Assembly: GCA_020055645.1 (NCBI GenBank) | Contig: CM034547.1 | Coordinates: forward strand, 58,716,909 to 58,780,908 | Origin: Tomocerus qinae | Lineage: Eukaryota; Arthropoda; Collembola; Entomobryomorpha; Tomoceridae | Direction: 5' to 3' | DNA length: 64,000 nt | Shown here: positions 10,751 through 23,432 of the stretch, piece by piece | Numbering within the stretch: the stretch's first letter is position 1 | How the letters are laid out: each line of letters starts with the position of its first letter | Program-made: the position numbers and the translations under genes | The notes under the pieces: model-generated | Told to the model about the DNA's origin: nothing | The model's database searches: none | What the model saw: only the letters and a program-made list of their open reading frames with translations

Positions 10751-11075
10751 TCTGATCCTCCTGGAAAATTCAAAAAAGAACGGACGATATGTAGTTGATA
10801 TGTTGATAATCATAAAAAAGCGACATACAAGCAGTTTCAGCTTCGTCGGGACAAGCTTCTTGTTTTTTGTCGGCGCGTAAAAACTTTTTGCCGCTTCAGC
10901 AGAAACAGTCGCAGTAGAATCACTCACGCGTTTTTACGCGTTTCTGCAAAAAACAGCGGCAGTAAAAGAAAAAAAGCTGCAGCACAAAAATATGCTGCCG
11001 CAGCTAACTGCCTGTGCTATACAATCACTTTTTCTGCCTGACGCTTTCATCTTTCATCGCGATGGAGCCCAGTGC

Positions 11076-14059
11076 GATAACCCCAAGTATGGTAAGTCGC
11101 AGTAAGTAATTCGCAGTTTGTGGCTATTATAGTTATAGTCTCCAATTCCTTCCTATTATATTATGATATTATTATAAACTCAAAACTCGTGTGTTTCATA
11201 GTGAAGTTTAGTTTAGTATCGAATCGAGTAGTAAAAGCTACAAATTGCAATGTAATGTAATGCGTAATCAACTCGAGTTGTACTGTACAGTGAACTGCTA
11301 TATTAGATAGGTTGATTATACTGCTATATTAGATAGGTTATCATCTGAGCAAACCAAGGTAAAACTAAAAACACATTACTGAAACCAAAACTGCTTGACA
11401 TTCAATTATTGAGCACTTTAACGTAAAAATAAATTAAAGGATCACCTTTGACTGATTTATATAGTGTATATAATTAACGACGTAACTCCGATTAACTTTT
11501 ACACTTGTCTGCTAACTTGAATTGAAACTGTTGAAGCAATGGTTTTATTTACCAGTACTACTAATACAACTGGTACAAGTATAAAGTATAACCTTTATAA
11601 ATATCAATGCCATTGCCTATTTCATTCCACACACACATGCTTGTCATGTAAAGGAAGTATCGAATAGTACAATACAGAATACAGGCACAGTAAGTAGAGT
11701 TATTATAATACTCAGCAATGCTCCAATCCAATATATACAATACTGAACCTGTACACTGCTCGGACAGCTGAAGAACAAAATAAATACAAATACATGCATT
11801 CGCACAATAATAATATTACAACTTACCTAAACTCGAGAGATTTGGAATCGAAAACCCGAGTCGAACTTATCGAAAGTCTTTGTTTCATATGTACTCTTCA
11901 TCCAATCCAACTCCATTGAAAATGAACTCATTCAACTTCAATGACTTCAAGACTCAACTCTCAAATATTCAACTATTCAGATTCACGGTTTCATAGGTTT
12001 CATGTACTTTTTAGCTGCTTCAAACAAGATATTTTTAAACGGATATGACACAAAAGACACAGATGAAACTCAGATGAAATGAAACTTATTTCCAAAAGAG
12101 AAAGGAAGTTTCAGCACTTTTATCCAAGCATCTCATCAGCCCAGCAGTTGTTGATAAAAGAAAATAAATAAAATGCATAAGAACCATAATATACAAATAC
12201 AAATACTGACTGATGCGACAATATTATTATTTAATATTGAATATAACCATAATATTAAGTGGACGAAGTGATCTGACTTCCAACAACTCACAATTTCCGC
12301 ATTTAGGTGATACAAGTATGATAAATCCGTAAAAAGAATGTTTTAACGGTTTTATAGTATAATGTCATAATAATATAAAAAATACAAGAAAAACGGAAGA
12401 CGTGTTGCATTTGCATGTTCGATTTCCGAATACTAATGAGATTGCATTTCAGAGCCCAGAAGTCAGCAGTTCCTGTAAAAATGAGAAAAATTAAATTAAA
12501 TATCTTACTTAACCCTAATAGACAAATCTTCCCGATTTGATTCGAAGATTCGGAAAGTTTTGTCTAACTGTTGTCTAACATACTAACATCCAGCAGTCTG
12601 ACAAAGGCATCTTGCTGACAATGCTGACAATACTGAACGTATTGGTTTACTTACATATCGGTAAGATTAAGAATAAAGGTAACGGGGTTCGCTCGCAAGT
12701 TAATAAAAAAAGTCACTAACAGGGCTTAAAATTTTTATTGCATATTTTTTCGTTTCTGACGATTTGGGGGTGGTCATTTTTTTGAGTACCCGCCCACATT
12801 ATAGAAGAGATAGAAGTAGAAGACAAAAATTTGTGAAATGTTCAAAAAATAGACATAGGAAGGTTCAATATGTCTAGTTCTGGGGGGCATCCAGAGCAAG
12901 ACTTTGGCTTCCCGAATTTAAAAGTTAGCCAATTTTTGACTTCCACTTAAATCCACAATCTCTCGAAAGCCGACTTACAAGTCCGAACTTTAAAAAGTTA
13001 GCATTGGAAAATCGTAGTTGACTTGTGGATTGACAGCGGAAGTTGGTCTTGACTGCCTTTGTTATCCACATTCGAACTTCTGGGACCTTAGACTGGCTTT
13101 TCTAAGCCAACTTAATCATACTCCTCAAGACGGTGACTTCCGTAGAAATTAGCCAACATAATAGCAAAAATAATTGACCAAGAGTTATGATAATGCGATA
13201 AATTGTTAAATAAAGCAGTGGCAATAATCGGTGCGGTGGTGACCTTGATACATTTAGAAATCAATGCATGCAATGATCGTGATACACTTGATTCGAATAG
13301 GATTCGAAGAATTTTTTTAAAATTTACTTTATGGCCGTAGAACGTATGGTCTCAGATCCTTAGATAGGGAATTAACAAAAAAAGTTACTGGCAAATATGA
13401 TAGTCGAGAAATCATTTTCGTTTACATGCACCTGGGCTTTAAGAATAAGGTATTCCTGGAAACGACCAATTACTCTGACTATCATATTCCATGTAAATTT
13501 TTTTTAGAAAATTCGGATCTAGTCTGGGGCTTCTAAACCTACAAAAAAAGTGTAAATATACAAAGAAGGTTCATCGAAAGTTGAACTACAATCTTATTGT
13601 GGAAAATTTGACATTCAATCTTGGATCTACCTTGGATATTAAGATATCTTCAATTGAATTGCAACGTAACGCCCCCCCCCCCGAAATCGAAGAAAAGAAG
13701 GGAATTTTTGCCTTAAAACCAAAAATGAATATAGTATATATTTTCAATTATTATTTGTCGAGCCCCCTCCGAAATTTTTCCCTGGCTGCGGCCCTGCTGT
13801 ATTGAAATATGCATTAGTGAATACTATGCATTTATTGTATGACTACAGATGAAATCAGTTAGTTAAATTGGTTTCGTTGCAGTCACGTTGGTTCAATCAG
13901 GTGGATAATTGCTGTTATAAATAAGTAGACCACAAAGAAGTACCAAAAATAAGGTCGTACTTGAATTCGAATTTTCGGAAATAGTTTCATTGCAGACGTT
14001 CGTTCAAAATAAGAAAAGAGGTACCAAGAAGGATAAGAAAAATGTAAGGTAGTACTATA
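11076..14059. other. Intergenic stretch with no recognised gene
   Basis: I see no spliced coding pattern, tRNA or transposase here. It holds a short tandem duplication of ctgctatattagataggtt near 11298-11340, a 12-bp palindrome CAACTCGAGTTG at 11269-11280, an isolated GGTCTCAGATCCTTAG end motif near 13349 shared with elements at 24.6 and 26.6-26.9 kb, and a run of about 12 C near 13672. A 74-codon reading frame at 13581-13805 has no family likeness and spans the C run, so it is not called a gene. Confidence 0.6.
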
Positions 14060-14642
14060 CTGTTCATTCCTCATAGCAATGGTATTGTCCATTGCGGAGT
14101 GGCACTTGGATACGCATTCTGATTGGCTGAAATTTTTTGAAATCCAGCCTTCTGATTGGCTATTGCTATAACGAATATTTTATAGATTCCCCAGATGGGG
14201 GAATTTTAGCAACACCTTACAATTTACTACAGATTGCAATACACTGCATGATTATCATACACAGGATATTCGTATATATTCGTCGTAACTGATTCTGATA
14301 TCGGAGATTGCAGTGCGGACGTACTTAAGGAGGGGTGGTAACTTTCAGAGCAAGAAGGATAAATACTGTGACACTTTGCGAGGTGTGCATAAATTGCGAT
14401 ACAATATTATTAGCTCAATATCGTAAACAAACGCATTGAGGGTATTGCTTATTATTAGTTTGCTTTTCAAACAAGCCAAAAACTGTCCTCACTTCAATTT
14501 TGTTTGGTGATAATCTGACCTGAATCATAAATATCTGGGTAAGTACATTACTACCGTACTAACGACTTGTATCAGATAACGTTTTTTATATCTTAAAAAT
14601 ATTGCGATACTGTACCTAATATACCATTTAATTTGCAGTACA

Positions 14643-15968
14643 ACAATGAGTCACAAAACATGTGCATCTTTGCCTCCACAAAAAAGGCAATATATTATAT
14701 TCCAAAAGAGGTGGTAAGTACTTCATTTCTCTCCGCCTCATTTATTACTTTTAGGCATCAATCATCACTTAAAGTTAATTCAGTAAGAATAGTATACTTA
14801 TTATTTTAAATTAACAGGAAGACATTTTGGAAATGTCAAAACATTTGACACCAGATGCTTACCACTGCCTGACTTCTAAAATTATCAAGCGTAGTCCGTG
14901 CAGCCGCATCCAAATGAACTCTGCTAAAAATCTTATCGTGGAGATTAACAAGAAGCCAAAAGCTGCTATGCCTCCTAATGAGGGTCAGGAGACGTCTGTG
15001 AGTAGGCCCTCTAACCCGATTGACCTCGGTGCAGCACCAGTTCCTGGCCCCAAAATTTTAAATCGTGGTTTACCTCATTTCCCTACCGTAAGTCAGTTTT
15101 AATTGAGGATGTTTAAAAATATTAAATGAGTTGGCAAGATTTTAATTACACTATTATAATTGGAAATAGGTGCCGTTTATTTACAGAGGTAATTTGGTCG
15201 CTGAAGCTAAGGAGGTTTCTTTTGACGTAGAGAAATTAGAACTCCAGGGAAGTCATAAGCAAGCAGCGTCATCAATTGCCGTGGTCAATAAAAAAGCCAA
15301 ACTTTTACTGTGGGCAATTATAAATTATCCGAAAATATGCAAATATTTTACTAACCTAACAGTGATAACCAAGGAAATGGTAGCTAATGGAAAAAATTAG
15401 AGGAGGTTTGTGATTATCTTTTTTTAATTAATGATCTACTGGGATTACAATTACTTATTTTATGCTACTACTCACTCATGAAATTTCCACGAAATTAAAT
15501 ACAAATTAATTTTAACAGACATTGCCTTATATAAAGTCGTGTCTAAAAGGAAAAGTGGTCGTTGCAACTGAAATACAAAAATATTTGGAGTCATTGGATT
15601 TGAATGCTAACACCGTTGAAGCTAGTCAACTAATCGACATTCAAGATTTTTACGTTAATATGAAAAAACAGAAAGTTGGAATGTCGTATTTAAGCAAGCA
15701 TTTCTTTGGGGTCGACCGGCAAAACATAAATGGTCATCATTCGGCAATTATTGATGCCCGACTGACTATGCTGTGCTATCACCGGATGAAAAGATTTTTG
15801 AAAATCCACCCAAGTCTACAAAGTTTTCGCTGTCCTGAATTTGACGAAGAGCGATCTGCCGATAAAAAGAAAAAGGATCATCTAAAATGGGGAAAAATGT
15901 ACCTGTGGGTATGTAAAGCCGAAAAAATATCGTTCTCATCTGCAAGACCATTAGGGTATTTTTGGTAA
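14643..15968 (+). pseudogene. DEDDh (REX4/ISG20-like) 3'-5' exonuclease gene inside the transposon, decayed
   Basis: Exons are seen at 14643-14712, about 14818-15087, 15170-15411 and about 15520-15968. The DEDDh pattern of RNA/DNA exonucleases is visible: Exo I as FDVEKLELQG (Asp and Glu), strand ASSIAVVNKKAKLLLW, and Exo III as GHHSAIIDARLTMLCY (His-X4-Asp). The Exo II region VVVATEIQKYLESL has Tyr where the family normally has the catalytic Asp. At 15393-15402 the A run is one base short, bringing a stop (GKN*) before the donor, and the first two exons do not join in a clean frame. A basic Lys-rich tail follows the domain. The gene is probably cargo of the Mutator-like element, but it could be a captured host gene. 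Function now is unlikely. Confidence 0.6.
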
Positions 15969-16425
15969 CGCAAATTCAAAACTTTTTTGATGATGATAAG
16001 TGGGACTTTGGGGGATCAGCGACTCAAAGTAATGTAAATGATGACGAGTGGGAGTAAGTATTTTTATGATAACATTGGCTATTGGATGACACATGATCAA
16101 ACAATAAAATATTATATTATAATTAAAATGAATTTGTTATTTACACCATATTAGGATTGCTACCCAATAACATTACATATTATTATCATGCACTTTGAAA
16201 TAATGTAAAAATGTAGTAATTATAAATTTTGAATGAATTAAATTGTCACTCCGGGGTAATTACCATTACAAATCCCACTCGTGAGGTGTAAAATTTTTGA
16301 ATTTCTATCCTACACTCAAAAAATTATAGTCTATAAAGTAATTGCATTCATTTCTACATCCAAATAACATTACACATTATTGCAATTTACCATAAAATTT
16401 TTCCATTAATTAAATTGTCATTCAG

Positions 16426-17386
16426 TCATTCATTTAATCCAAATTTAGTTTTCATGGATTCTTGTACATTAACAAAAACACTCGAATCTTGGTAAGCTAT
16501 CATTTGTGAGTAATACATCCCATGCATTTCTTCACTTTTGAGAAATCCTTCGACAATTACACTTGTTTCCATAGAAGTGCTTGTTCCGTTATAGTTTTTA
16601 AAACATTTGTGCGGAGATTCAGGATGAACTAAACAAGTGTAGCAGCATTTATTTCGAATGTCGATGTGCAACAGTTTACCAGTTCGTACTCGATGATAAC
16701 CGCACAAACAGAAAGAGATTTGTATGAGTGTCCGTACGATAGCTTTCCCAACTACCGTCACAACTTATTGCTATACATGGAATACCATTATAGTAAACAG
16801 TTTTTTCATCTTCTAGGGCTAATCGTAGTTCTTCCTTGCCATTTTCTTTTAAATTTTGAATCAAAGATAGTTCTTGGTATTCATGTATTTTATATTCATT
16901 TGATTTGTATAATTTAAAATTAATTGGAGGGATATCCATTATTTTTAGTAAATCGAAAAGGGAAACATAGTCCCCACCAGATTCCATTGTTCCCCAAACT
17001 GCGGCAGTATTGATTGGTAAGGAATTGTTTTGAGAGTCCATCAAGACTGTAAACTGCCGACCGCAGTGGCCACATGCAATGTGAAATCTGCGACGCAGTC
17101 CAATCCATGTCTCTTTTAAAAATTTTAAATCACTTTTGAGGCAAACTTTCACATGCTTTTGTGTTTCTTGGATTAGTATTTGTAATGATTCGACTGAAAC
17201 AATTCTTCTTCCATTAATGTCCCGAATTTCGTTCTCTTTCTTCCTTTGATTTTCTAGCACAACAGGAATAAGCTTTTTTTGGCTTAAAGTTTTTAACTCT
17301 AGTCTTGATTGGTCTATGTCCGTATTTTTCACCCATCGTGCAAAAAATCGTCTACCGGGGTGTAGCCGTTTGGATATCCCACTCAA
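16426..17386 (-). pseudogene. Mutator-like transposase domain, frameshifted
   Basis: The N-terminal frame (17386 down to about 16700) has a basic start, a Cys pair (CGHCGR) and the conserved stretch YYNGIPCIAISCDGSW. After a short out-of-frame segment the family pattern resumes as RTGKLLHIDIRNKCCYTC, HKCFKNYNGTSTSMET, VEGFLKSEEMHGMYY and DSSVF. I recall this as the Mutator-like transposase domain family found in many animal DNA transposons. Two one-base deletions explain the breaks: one just after the DGSW codons near 16752 and one near 16690. The C-terminus stops at 16426, earlier than I would expect, so the gene may also be truncated. Confidence 0.75.
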
Positions 17387-19539
17387 ACGTTTGTACGAGT
17401 ATCACAATACTTCTTGTCTGACTGTCTTGTATACAATAATGTTGCCAATTAAATGAGGATTGTATATTTTGATCTATAGTTGACCACGGTGACACTGCTG
17501 AAATATGAATAATGAGTTACACTATTCATGCTTCACGTTTAAAAATAGGAATATCGTATCTTAATATGCAATAATAAACTATTCTGTTTACCCCGAATTG
17601 CTATGTATGCTCTTGCTCTACGACGTTTTGAGGATTGCAAACAATGATCTTATTGGATTCCCAGTCAATTCACGCAACTAAACACAGTCGGTGACAATTA
17701 CTGTTGAAATACAAAAAAACTAGTTATAATACTCCAAGATGTAGTTTATAAAAATGATGATTTCGAAACTACTAATTTGCAGTAAGAAATCAATCTTAAT
17801 TCGCAATTTTTTACCCGTATCAGCTGACGAGGATTTCAAGATCAAACAGAATGATATTTTCGAAGGTTTGGACTCCTAGTCGAGTCTGGCTTCTAAATCT
17901 GGTTGACCACGGTGATAGTTACTGCTGAAACATGAAAATATAATTGCAAAATTTGATGCTGCTAGTAATTTATATAATTAATATGTCACCTCGAATTAGT
18001 TCTCTTATACTTACCACCTCAACTTATCCTTTTCAGATGTAGAGTTTGATGAGGGGCGAGGTCAAGAATTTTAGGGTTAAATGATTAAAAAATTAAAACT
18101 GATAGGAAAATGTCAGAAATAACATTTCGTAATTCTAAAGGAATGCACAATCAACAATTGTACAATTGTGTTTGTTGGTTGTATTTCCACCATTATTTAT
18201 GAATACTCCGTGCTGTCCTCCCGCAATTTTTATCGCAGTTCTTAGGCAAAATTTTGCATGTAAAATCTTTAAAAAATGATTTCAAGATTTTGGAAAAACG
18301 TAAAAATATAACAAAAATGCCATAAAAAAGAGGGGAAAAAATGAGGGAGAGCATGAGGCGCCTTTTTTTGAATTTGTGTCTGCAAATGTGAACAAAAATT
18401 CAAAATATATTTCTTACGTGTATTTCCCCACTCAAAATCAAAATTTTCAAATTGAATTTTCGATGACTTAAAAAATGATTTTTGAAAATTGGGCTTTCAT
18501 GCTCGTTTTAAAAATCTTTGTAAATTCTGAAATAGAAAACCGCATGCCTGTACGTTTAGTCCATTGCTCTGAGTAATATACGCTTAAAGTCCCCACCCCT
18601 CCTTAAAGAAGGAGAAATTCTAGCGTTGATCTCCATCAATCAGAACTCAATTCCTGTGTCCTTTACCGAAGGAAAATAAAGAGTTCTGATGGAGATCCTT
18701 CTGTCGAACATCATCGAGCAGTATGTGTATCCCTGTATGGAAATATTTTATTTTTATTATTTATTTATGATCCCCATAAGTTTTTGCTATCTATTAACCC
18801 TATTCAGCGTTCTTTTCTAGCTCAGTTATTATTTTTGGTATTTTTGTTTGACGAATTATAGACCACACAGTTGGGTGGTGGAGCTAGAAAAGAACGCTGA
18901 ATATGGTAATATTTTGTACTATTATTATGCATTTTAATTATTTTAATTTTCAAATTTCAGTACTGATAGATAAGATTATTATTTATTAAGATAGTAGCAT
19001 CCTAGCATCTCTCGTTATATGTTAGCTAACTTTCAGACTTTATGCAAAATCCTTCTGTGTATAATATTATTACATGGTCTAGGTGGAGTCGTAAAATTCT
19101 GTGTTATTGTTATTGCTATAATAGATTTGAGTAAAATTATTGGTTTGCTACTGTCAATGCAGTAAAATAAAACCTAATGAGTCATCTGTTTGAAGCGGAG
19201 GCAGTTTATCAATAATTCACATTTCCCACTTCAACATCAGGGTTTTTAATTACTACACGTGGTAAATGATTCATATAGCAGAATGAGAACGTTACCTTGC
19301 AAAGTTATTTATAATCTTTGTGTGCATCCTGTGTATGATATTCGAAGAGTGCATTGCAATTTGTAGTAAATTGTAAAGTGTTGCTAAAAATAAAATTCCC
19401 CCATCTGGGGAATCTATAAAATATTCGTTATAGCAATAGCCAATCAGAAGGCTGGATTTCAAAAAAATTCAGCCAATCAGAATGCGTATCCAAGTGCCAC
19501 TCCGCAATGGACAATACCATCGCTACGAGGAATGAACAG

Positions 19540-20380
19540 TACGTCTAATATTTGGAAATATTTTCATTGTAATCTGTTAGATTCTGAATAGTGTGATGAT
19601 GTAATGTGTGTGACAAGGACAAGATACGTAAAATTTTAGATTGTCAAGGTGATATGGCATAAGGTAATTTCATGCTCGAAAAACTTGATTTTTTTTGCAA
19701 CCACATAAGAGGCAACATTCCCCTTTGACCCCTGCAGTTATCTGGTTTCCGTTGCCATTGGCAACGGGGAGCATAAAATTACCTTATGTCGCGTCCCATT
19801 CAATCTAAAATTTTACTGGTGTGTGAAATGCCAACCAAAATTATGTCTGTGTTAACTAGGTTACTAAATGTTTGCTACAAATAATCGTTATTATCCTAAA
19901 GTCGTATTGTAAAACGTAAATCATTCATTCTACTTGATTTGTGCATGAAAGTCGGACGACATTTCGGTCCTCTCCACTTTCATCTAAAATTGCTAGAAAA
20001 TAGTTGCTTTTCCAGATAGTTTCAATAAATTTAACTTAAAAACATACAGTCCATTGTGTTTGTGCTTCAATTCTGCTATCGTGGCAGTATTCACAATCCT
20101 TGGTCAGACGACCTTTTGACTTCTTGTTTCATTCATTCAAATTCAAATATGCCCCTCCTGTTGCAAGTTATGAGGAAATCTTTAAATACATGGAGAAATA
20201 GGTAGATAGATAAATAGATAGACAAAGAAAGAGGGACAGATTACTCGTATACAGTAATCTACCAATTCTGGAATAATAGTTATCGAGGTACTTCCTTATA
20301 CTTACAGTACAGTCCATTAAGTCTACAAGTGCACGGGCTTTAGAGTTGGATTTTTTGAGGTACTATCTCTAACTTTAATT
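19540..20380. repeat. Intergenic stretch holding a MITE-like inverted repeat (19629-19817)
   Basis: GTAAAATTTTAGATTG at 19629 is matched inverted by CAATCTAAAATTTTAC ending near 19817, with a second matched pair TAAGGTAATTTCATGCTC and GAGCATAAAATTACCTTA inside. A partial relative of the same left end occurs near 26121-26170. No gene was seen in the rest of this stretch. Confidence 0.55.
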
Positions 20381-22964
20381 CAGAACCCCCAGGCAATAAG
20401 GGCGGATCACAAATCGTAATTTTGTAAATTTAAAAACAATTAATTTAGCAATGCGAACCAGACCCGAATCCCAACCAAAGAGAACTCGACAGCATTGTTT
20501 AGCAAATAATGTAAAATGAAATGTAATTTGCAATACATTCAAATACCCGATAAGGTCTAGTTTAATACATTTATCAATATTTAAAGGAATCCTTATTGAT
20601 CGTACAAACACATAGATAAACACATACATCTTACATAAACGACATAACAAGGAGAGAGTTTTAAATAGAATTTTTTGTAAAAAATACTGTACCAAAGCTC
20701 TTTACATGAACAACGTAAATTTATAAATGAGGAAGATTTCTATAGAAATCTCTATACTGAGGTTCTAAATATTCCAACATTTTAACCAAATCTGCATATT
20801 TTTTAGAATCAATTTGTAGTTCGTTTTCATTGCGAACGTTAAATACAAAGTTTTGTAACCAATCATCAGTCCATGGCGGTCTTTGGTTGTGTCTCATTCC
20901 ATGTAAGTAGGGTTCAGATATTTGATGACGGAAAAATGCCCCTTCATCATGATTTTGTTTGCTCATTATTCCAGCTATGTCGTCAGATGTCATACGAAAC
21001 CATAATGACTGTGTGACTCGCAATGTAGGGGGTCTGGGAATAACCTGCAGTAAATCATCCATCGCTAAAAAGTCTTGGCGAGACATAATCTGTATTTTAA
21101 AGGGCTTCGAAGGTCTAGCCTGTTCGAATACAGTGATCCATTCTTGTGGGGCATAAACTTTGCAGATTTTTTTCTGTTTCTCAATGAGACCAAAGAGCCT
21201 ATCGCAAACTAGAAATGAGTGCCCACTAGAAAGGAACTTCTGTTCGACCGATGTGAAGAAACGTCTTTGTATCAAAAGTTTTCCAAAGGCAAGAGTAACA
21301 AAATTGTTATTTTGTCCTCCGCAACGATCGCTCCAAATTATTAAGCTTCGGACTTGATTTTCTGGCAATGGGTGGTAATTAGTCAGTATATATTTCCATA
21401 AACAAGAAAGCATTTCTTCTGATCCTCTCGTGGCCATTGTTTCAGTCCAGAAACACATGCTTGCATTATCAGATCCAGTCTCATAGATACAGTAATTGTA
21501 AGAGGAGAACTGACGGAGGTAGAACATCTCCTTATGAACCAAAGTGGGTGAAAAGAGAACCTAATTATCAGCAATATTATATTGTAACATAATATTACAT
21601 TTAAGCGTGATTAAAATACATTTGATTCTTTAATTTCATGCCTGCTGGAGGTCCACGCAAATATTTATCACAGAAGGTTCTTCTTTAGAGATTCTGATAT
21701 CTTCACGCATACTGATGTACCCATTATTGGCTATTTGATGATGCTCTTCTGTCTCCTGTTGAATTCTAAATCGATCTTCATCAGTTTCGGCAGTATTTAA
21801 TAATATAAACAGTTTTTCGCACACACTGCAGGTGTCAGATCTCAACTTAGAAAATCTTAAACCAGATTTCTTTAGTTGCATAGAATACGCACTCTTCAAA
21901 AATGGAGCTTTGATATTTTCAGGATGTGCATCAATGAAAAGTCTAAACATTTTACTCTCGTTTAGTCCTGGTGGCAAATATTCTCGAAGCGGATCGCCTC
22001 TGTTTCTCTTATAGTGAGATAAGGTGGTTGGGAAGCTTCTGATATGGTTGCTTATCAGATCTAAAATGTAGGCATCAAGACGATTTGGTCGGTTTGTATG
22101 AAGGCCTCGGAGATCAATTCCAATAATATCTCCGCTGAGTAGCTTTTGTTGTACGATCCGAACCCTTTTCTCTTTAATTTTAAGGATATCCATGAAAGAT
22201 ACTTGACACACTTCCAGCTTTTCACCCCCTTGTGGCAAAGTATACCTTTACAAACGTGTGTCCTTTTAATATTTAGTTTTAATGTGTATCAAATCAAGTG
22301 TATTAAATTGGATGAAATCTAACTTAAAGTTATTTTCTCTGCGTTGGTTCTCGTCGTTTCTGTTAGCATTTTCACGAATTACATTAGACAGCAAGAAAGT
22401 TTGTTGTAATTCATAATTTCCATTAGAATAAAAAGCATTGAATATAGCTTGTTTAGATTGTGTAGTCAGTAAACACCCTCTCTTTTGACATCTAACACTG
22501 CACTTTTTTCCCTGCCAAACAAACAATTTATTTAAAATTCTACAGATTTTTCATAAGGAGAATGCTAAAACTAATATAGCAGTGATAAACTCATTAATAC
22601 CTCCGCCGGAACTTTTCCAGGCACTGGAAATCCGGATGCATTAATAAATGGATGGCCGCTGTTTCTGTTCCTTTTTCGGACTTCATTTACCGTTAAATTC
22701 AAATTAATACTTCGCTTTCTTGTGGAATTAAGCTGTTTTAACTTTGAAATAGTTACCACTACTTTTTGATCCATTTTCTCCGAAGTTTCGGAACGATAGA
22801 CTTTCCCTTAAGTCTTTTAAATCTGATTCAAAAAATCTGTTTGAATTGTTACCGCATAGTCAGATTTCGGGTAACATGGTTGTGACATGCTATGACAACT
22901 TTCGAGTTGTCAAGGAAATTCCCCCTAACATTGGATGATCCGCCCTTCTTCCCTGGGGGTTCTC
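20381..22964. mobile_element. DNA transposon with DUF7869-like transposase gene
   Basis: Short terminal inverted repeats of about 28 bp flank the block: AGAACCCCCAGGCAATAAGG at 20382 and its inverse CTTCCCTGGGGGTTCT ending near 22963, both followed inward by GGCGGATCA. The right end continues cacccgg-free AT-rich DNA. An AATT tetranucleotide sits one base outside each end, a possible target duplication. The only gene inside is on the minus strand (20721-22774). The superfamily name is uncertain. Confidence 0.75.
20721..22774 (-). CDS. DUF7869-like putative DDE transposase, multi-exon, probably degenerate
   Basis: The C-terminal exon (20721-21560) carries YETGSDNASMCFWTE, IIWSDRCGGQNNN and LSSGHSFLVCDRLFGLIEKQ. 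The upstream exon (about 21642-22238) carries RCSVCEKL-type Cys motifs (DTCSVCEKLF) and ends in VINICVDLQQ. Asp of VDLQQ, Asp of SDRCGGQN and Asp/Glu of DRLFGLIEK fit an RNase H-like triad; this is inference. The exon pair is joined by an intron with a GC donor (CAG|GCATGA, 21561-21641). N-terminal exons lie at about 22266-22515 (GKKCSVRCQKRGCL) and 22603-22774. The join near 22240-22270 meets a stop without a clear splice solution, so the gene may be broken there. Proteins like this are abundant in arthropod repeats. Confidence 0.65.
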
Positions 22965-23194
22965 AATTATCCATAGAGATTTTATTATTATTATAATAAA
23001 AAAAGTCAAATTCATACACTTTATGGAATATACGCGTTACTGCCCGCTGTCATTGGTAACTGGTAGGAACCTACCAGTTGTCATTGGCAACAATCGGATA
23101 AGGGACGGAAAACGTCCCTTATAGATATTCACGCAAAGTGCCTAACTAAACCCTCCTTACGAAAAAACAGCCAAAGAGAAACCAAGGGATACCC

Positions 23195-23406
23195 CAAGGA
23201 TAGTATAGGGGAAGGTTCGGATACTAGCTGTTATTTTTATCGCCAAGGGTCACCCGGTGTCACCCCCGATGAGAGTAGTACGTAATTTCCATGTAAACCC
23301 CCTAAGTATGACTTCCGGTGACGTCACTCGAAGTCTATCAATCCCATGTAATGTTCCCACAAACTCCACCCACTTTTCAGTTGCATAGGTGATGTCCACA
23401 GGTTGA
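23195..23406. mobile_element. About 212 bp insertion with 8-bp target duplication GGATACCC
   Basis: GGATACCC stands at 23187-23194 and again at 23407-23414. A related copy of the surrounding repeat near 32265-32295 (inverted) reads straight across one copy of this word, giving an empty site. No coding capacity and no clear terminal inverted repeat were found in the inserted segment. Confidence 0.55.
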
Positions 23407-23432
23407 GGATACCCTAACCAGTTAAAGCTGTG

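Larger units (their letters stand above)
5760..11075. mobile_element. PIF/Harbinger DNA transposon with three genes; ends approximate
   Basis: The block contains a HARBI1-type DDE transposase (7788-9260, plus), a MADF-BESS protein (9496-10750, minus) and a zinc-knuckle/J-domain protein (6239-7425, plus). The transposase and the Myb/MADF-like partner are the classical gene pair of Harbinger elements; the third gene is extra. Both subterminal zones (about 5830-6080 and 10830-11030) share degenerate motifs, for example caagcttcttg at 5846 and 10852, and many gctgc/gcagc words. A candidate end pair is GGGCCCAG near 5790 and GGAGCCC near 11065, but I could not establish a terminal inverted repeat or the 3-bp target duplication, so the boundaries are estimates. 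The element carries an internal palindrome array that is listed separately. Confidence 0.82.
14060..19539. mobile_element. Mutator-like DNA transposon with about 215 bp terminal inverted repeats
   Basis: The left terminus (14060-14277) and right terminus (19326-19539) are nearly perfect reverse complements: CTGTTCATTCCTC ... TCCGCAATGG..., ATGCGTATCCAAGTGCC, CCAATCAGAAGGC and the CCCCAGATGGGGGAATTTTA block all recur inverted. TA flanks both ends (14058-14059, 19540-19541), but I could not read a convincing 9-bp duplication. Inside are a decayed transposase on the minus strand (16426-17386) and a decayed exonuclease gene on the plus strand (14643-15968). The region 17400-19320 is non-coding, with repeated gttgaccacggtga words (17490, 17902) and inverted pairs at about 18628-18695 and 18802-18904. 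Confidence 0.85.

Noticed and set aside
10691-10927. Minus-strand frame at the right end of the Harbinger element
   Set aside because: It crosses the ATG-only exon and first intron of the MADF-BESS gene and reads repeat-rich terminal DNA; no likeness to a protein family.
11269-11280. 12-bp palindrome CAACTCGAGTTG (and AATTCGAATT at 13963) outside the Harbinger element
   Set aside because: They share only the TCGA centre, not the GTCGAC core or the arm types, so I do not count them as members of the array.
12690-12720. GGTTCGCTCGC-like stretch as a tRNA T-loop
   Set aside because: No matching acceptor or anticodon stems could be drawn around it.
15709-15718. GGTCGACC in the exonuclease gene
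   Set aside because: Its arms stop being symmetric after 8 bp and it is isolated, so chance is enough; similarly 26288, 28029 and 37925.
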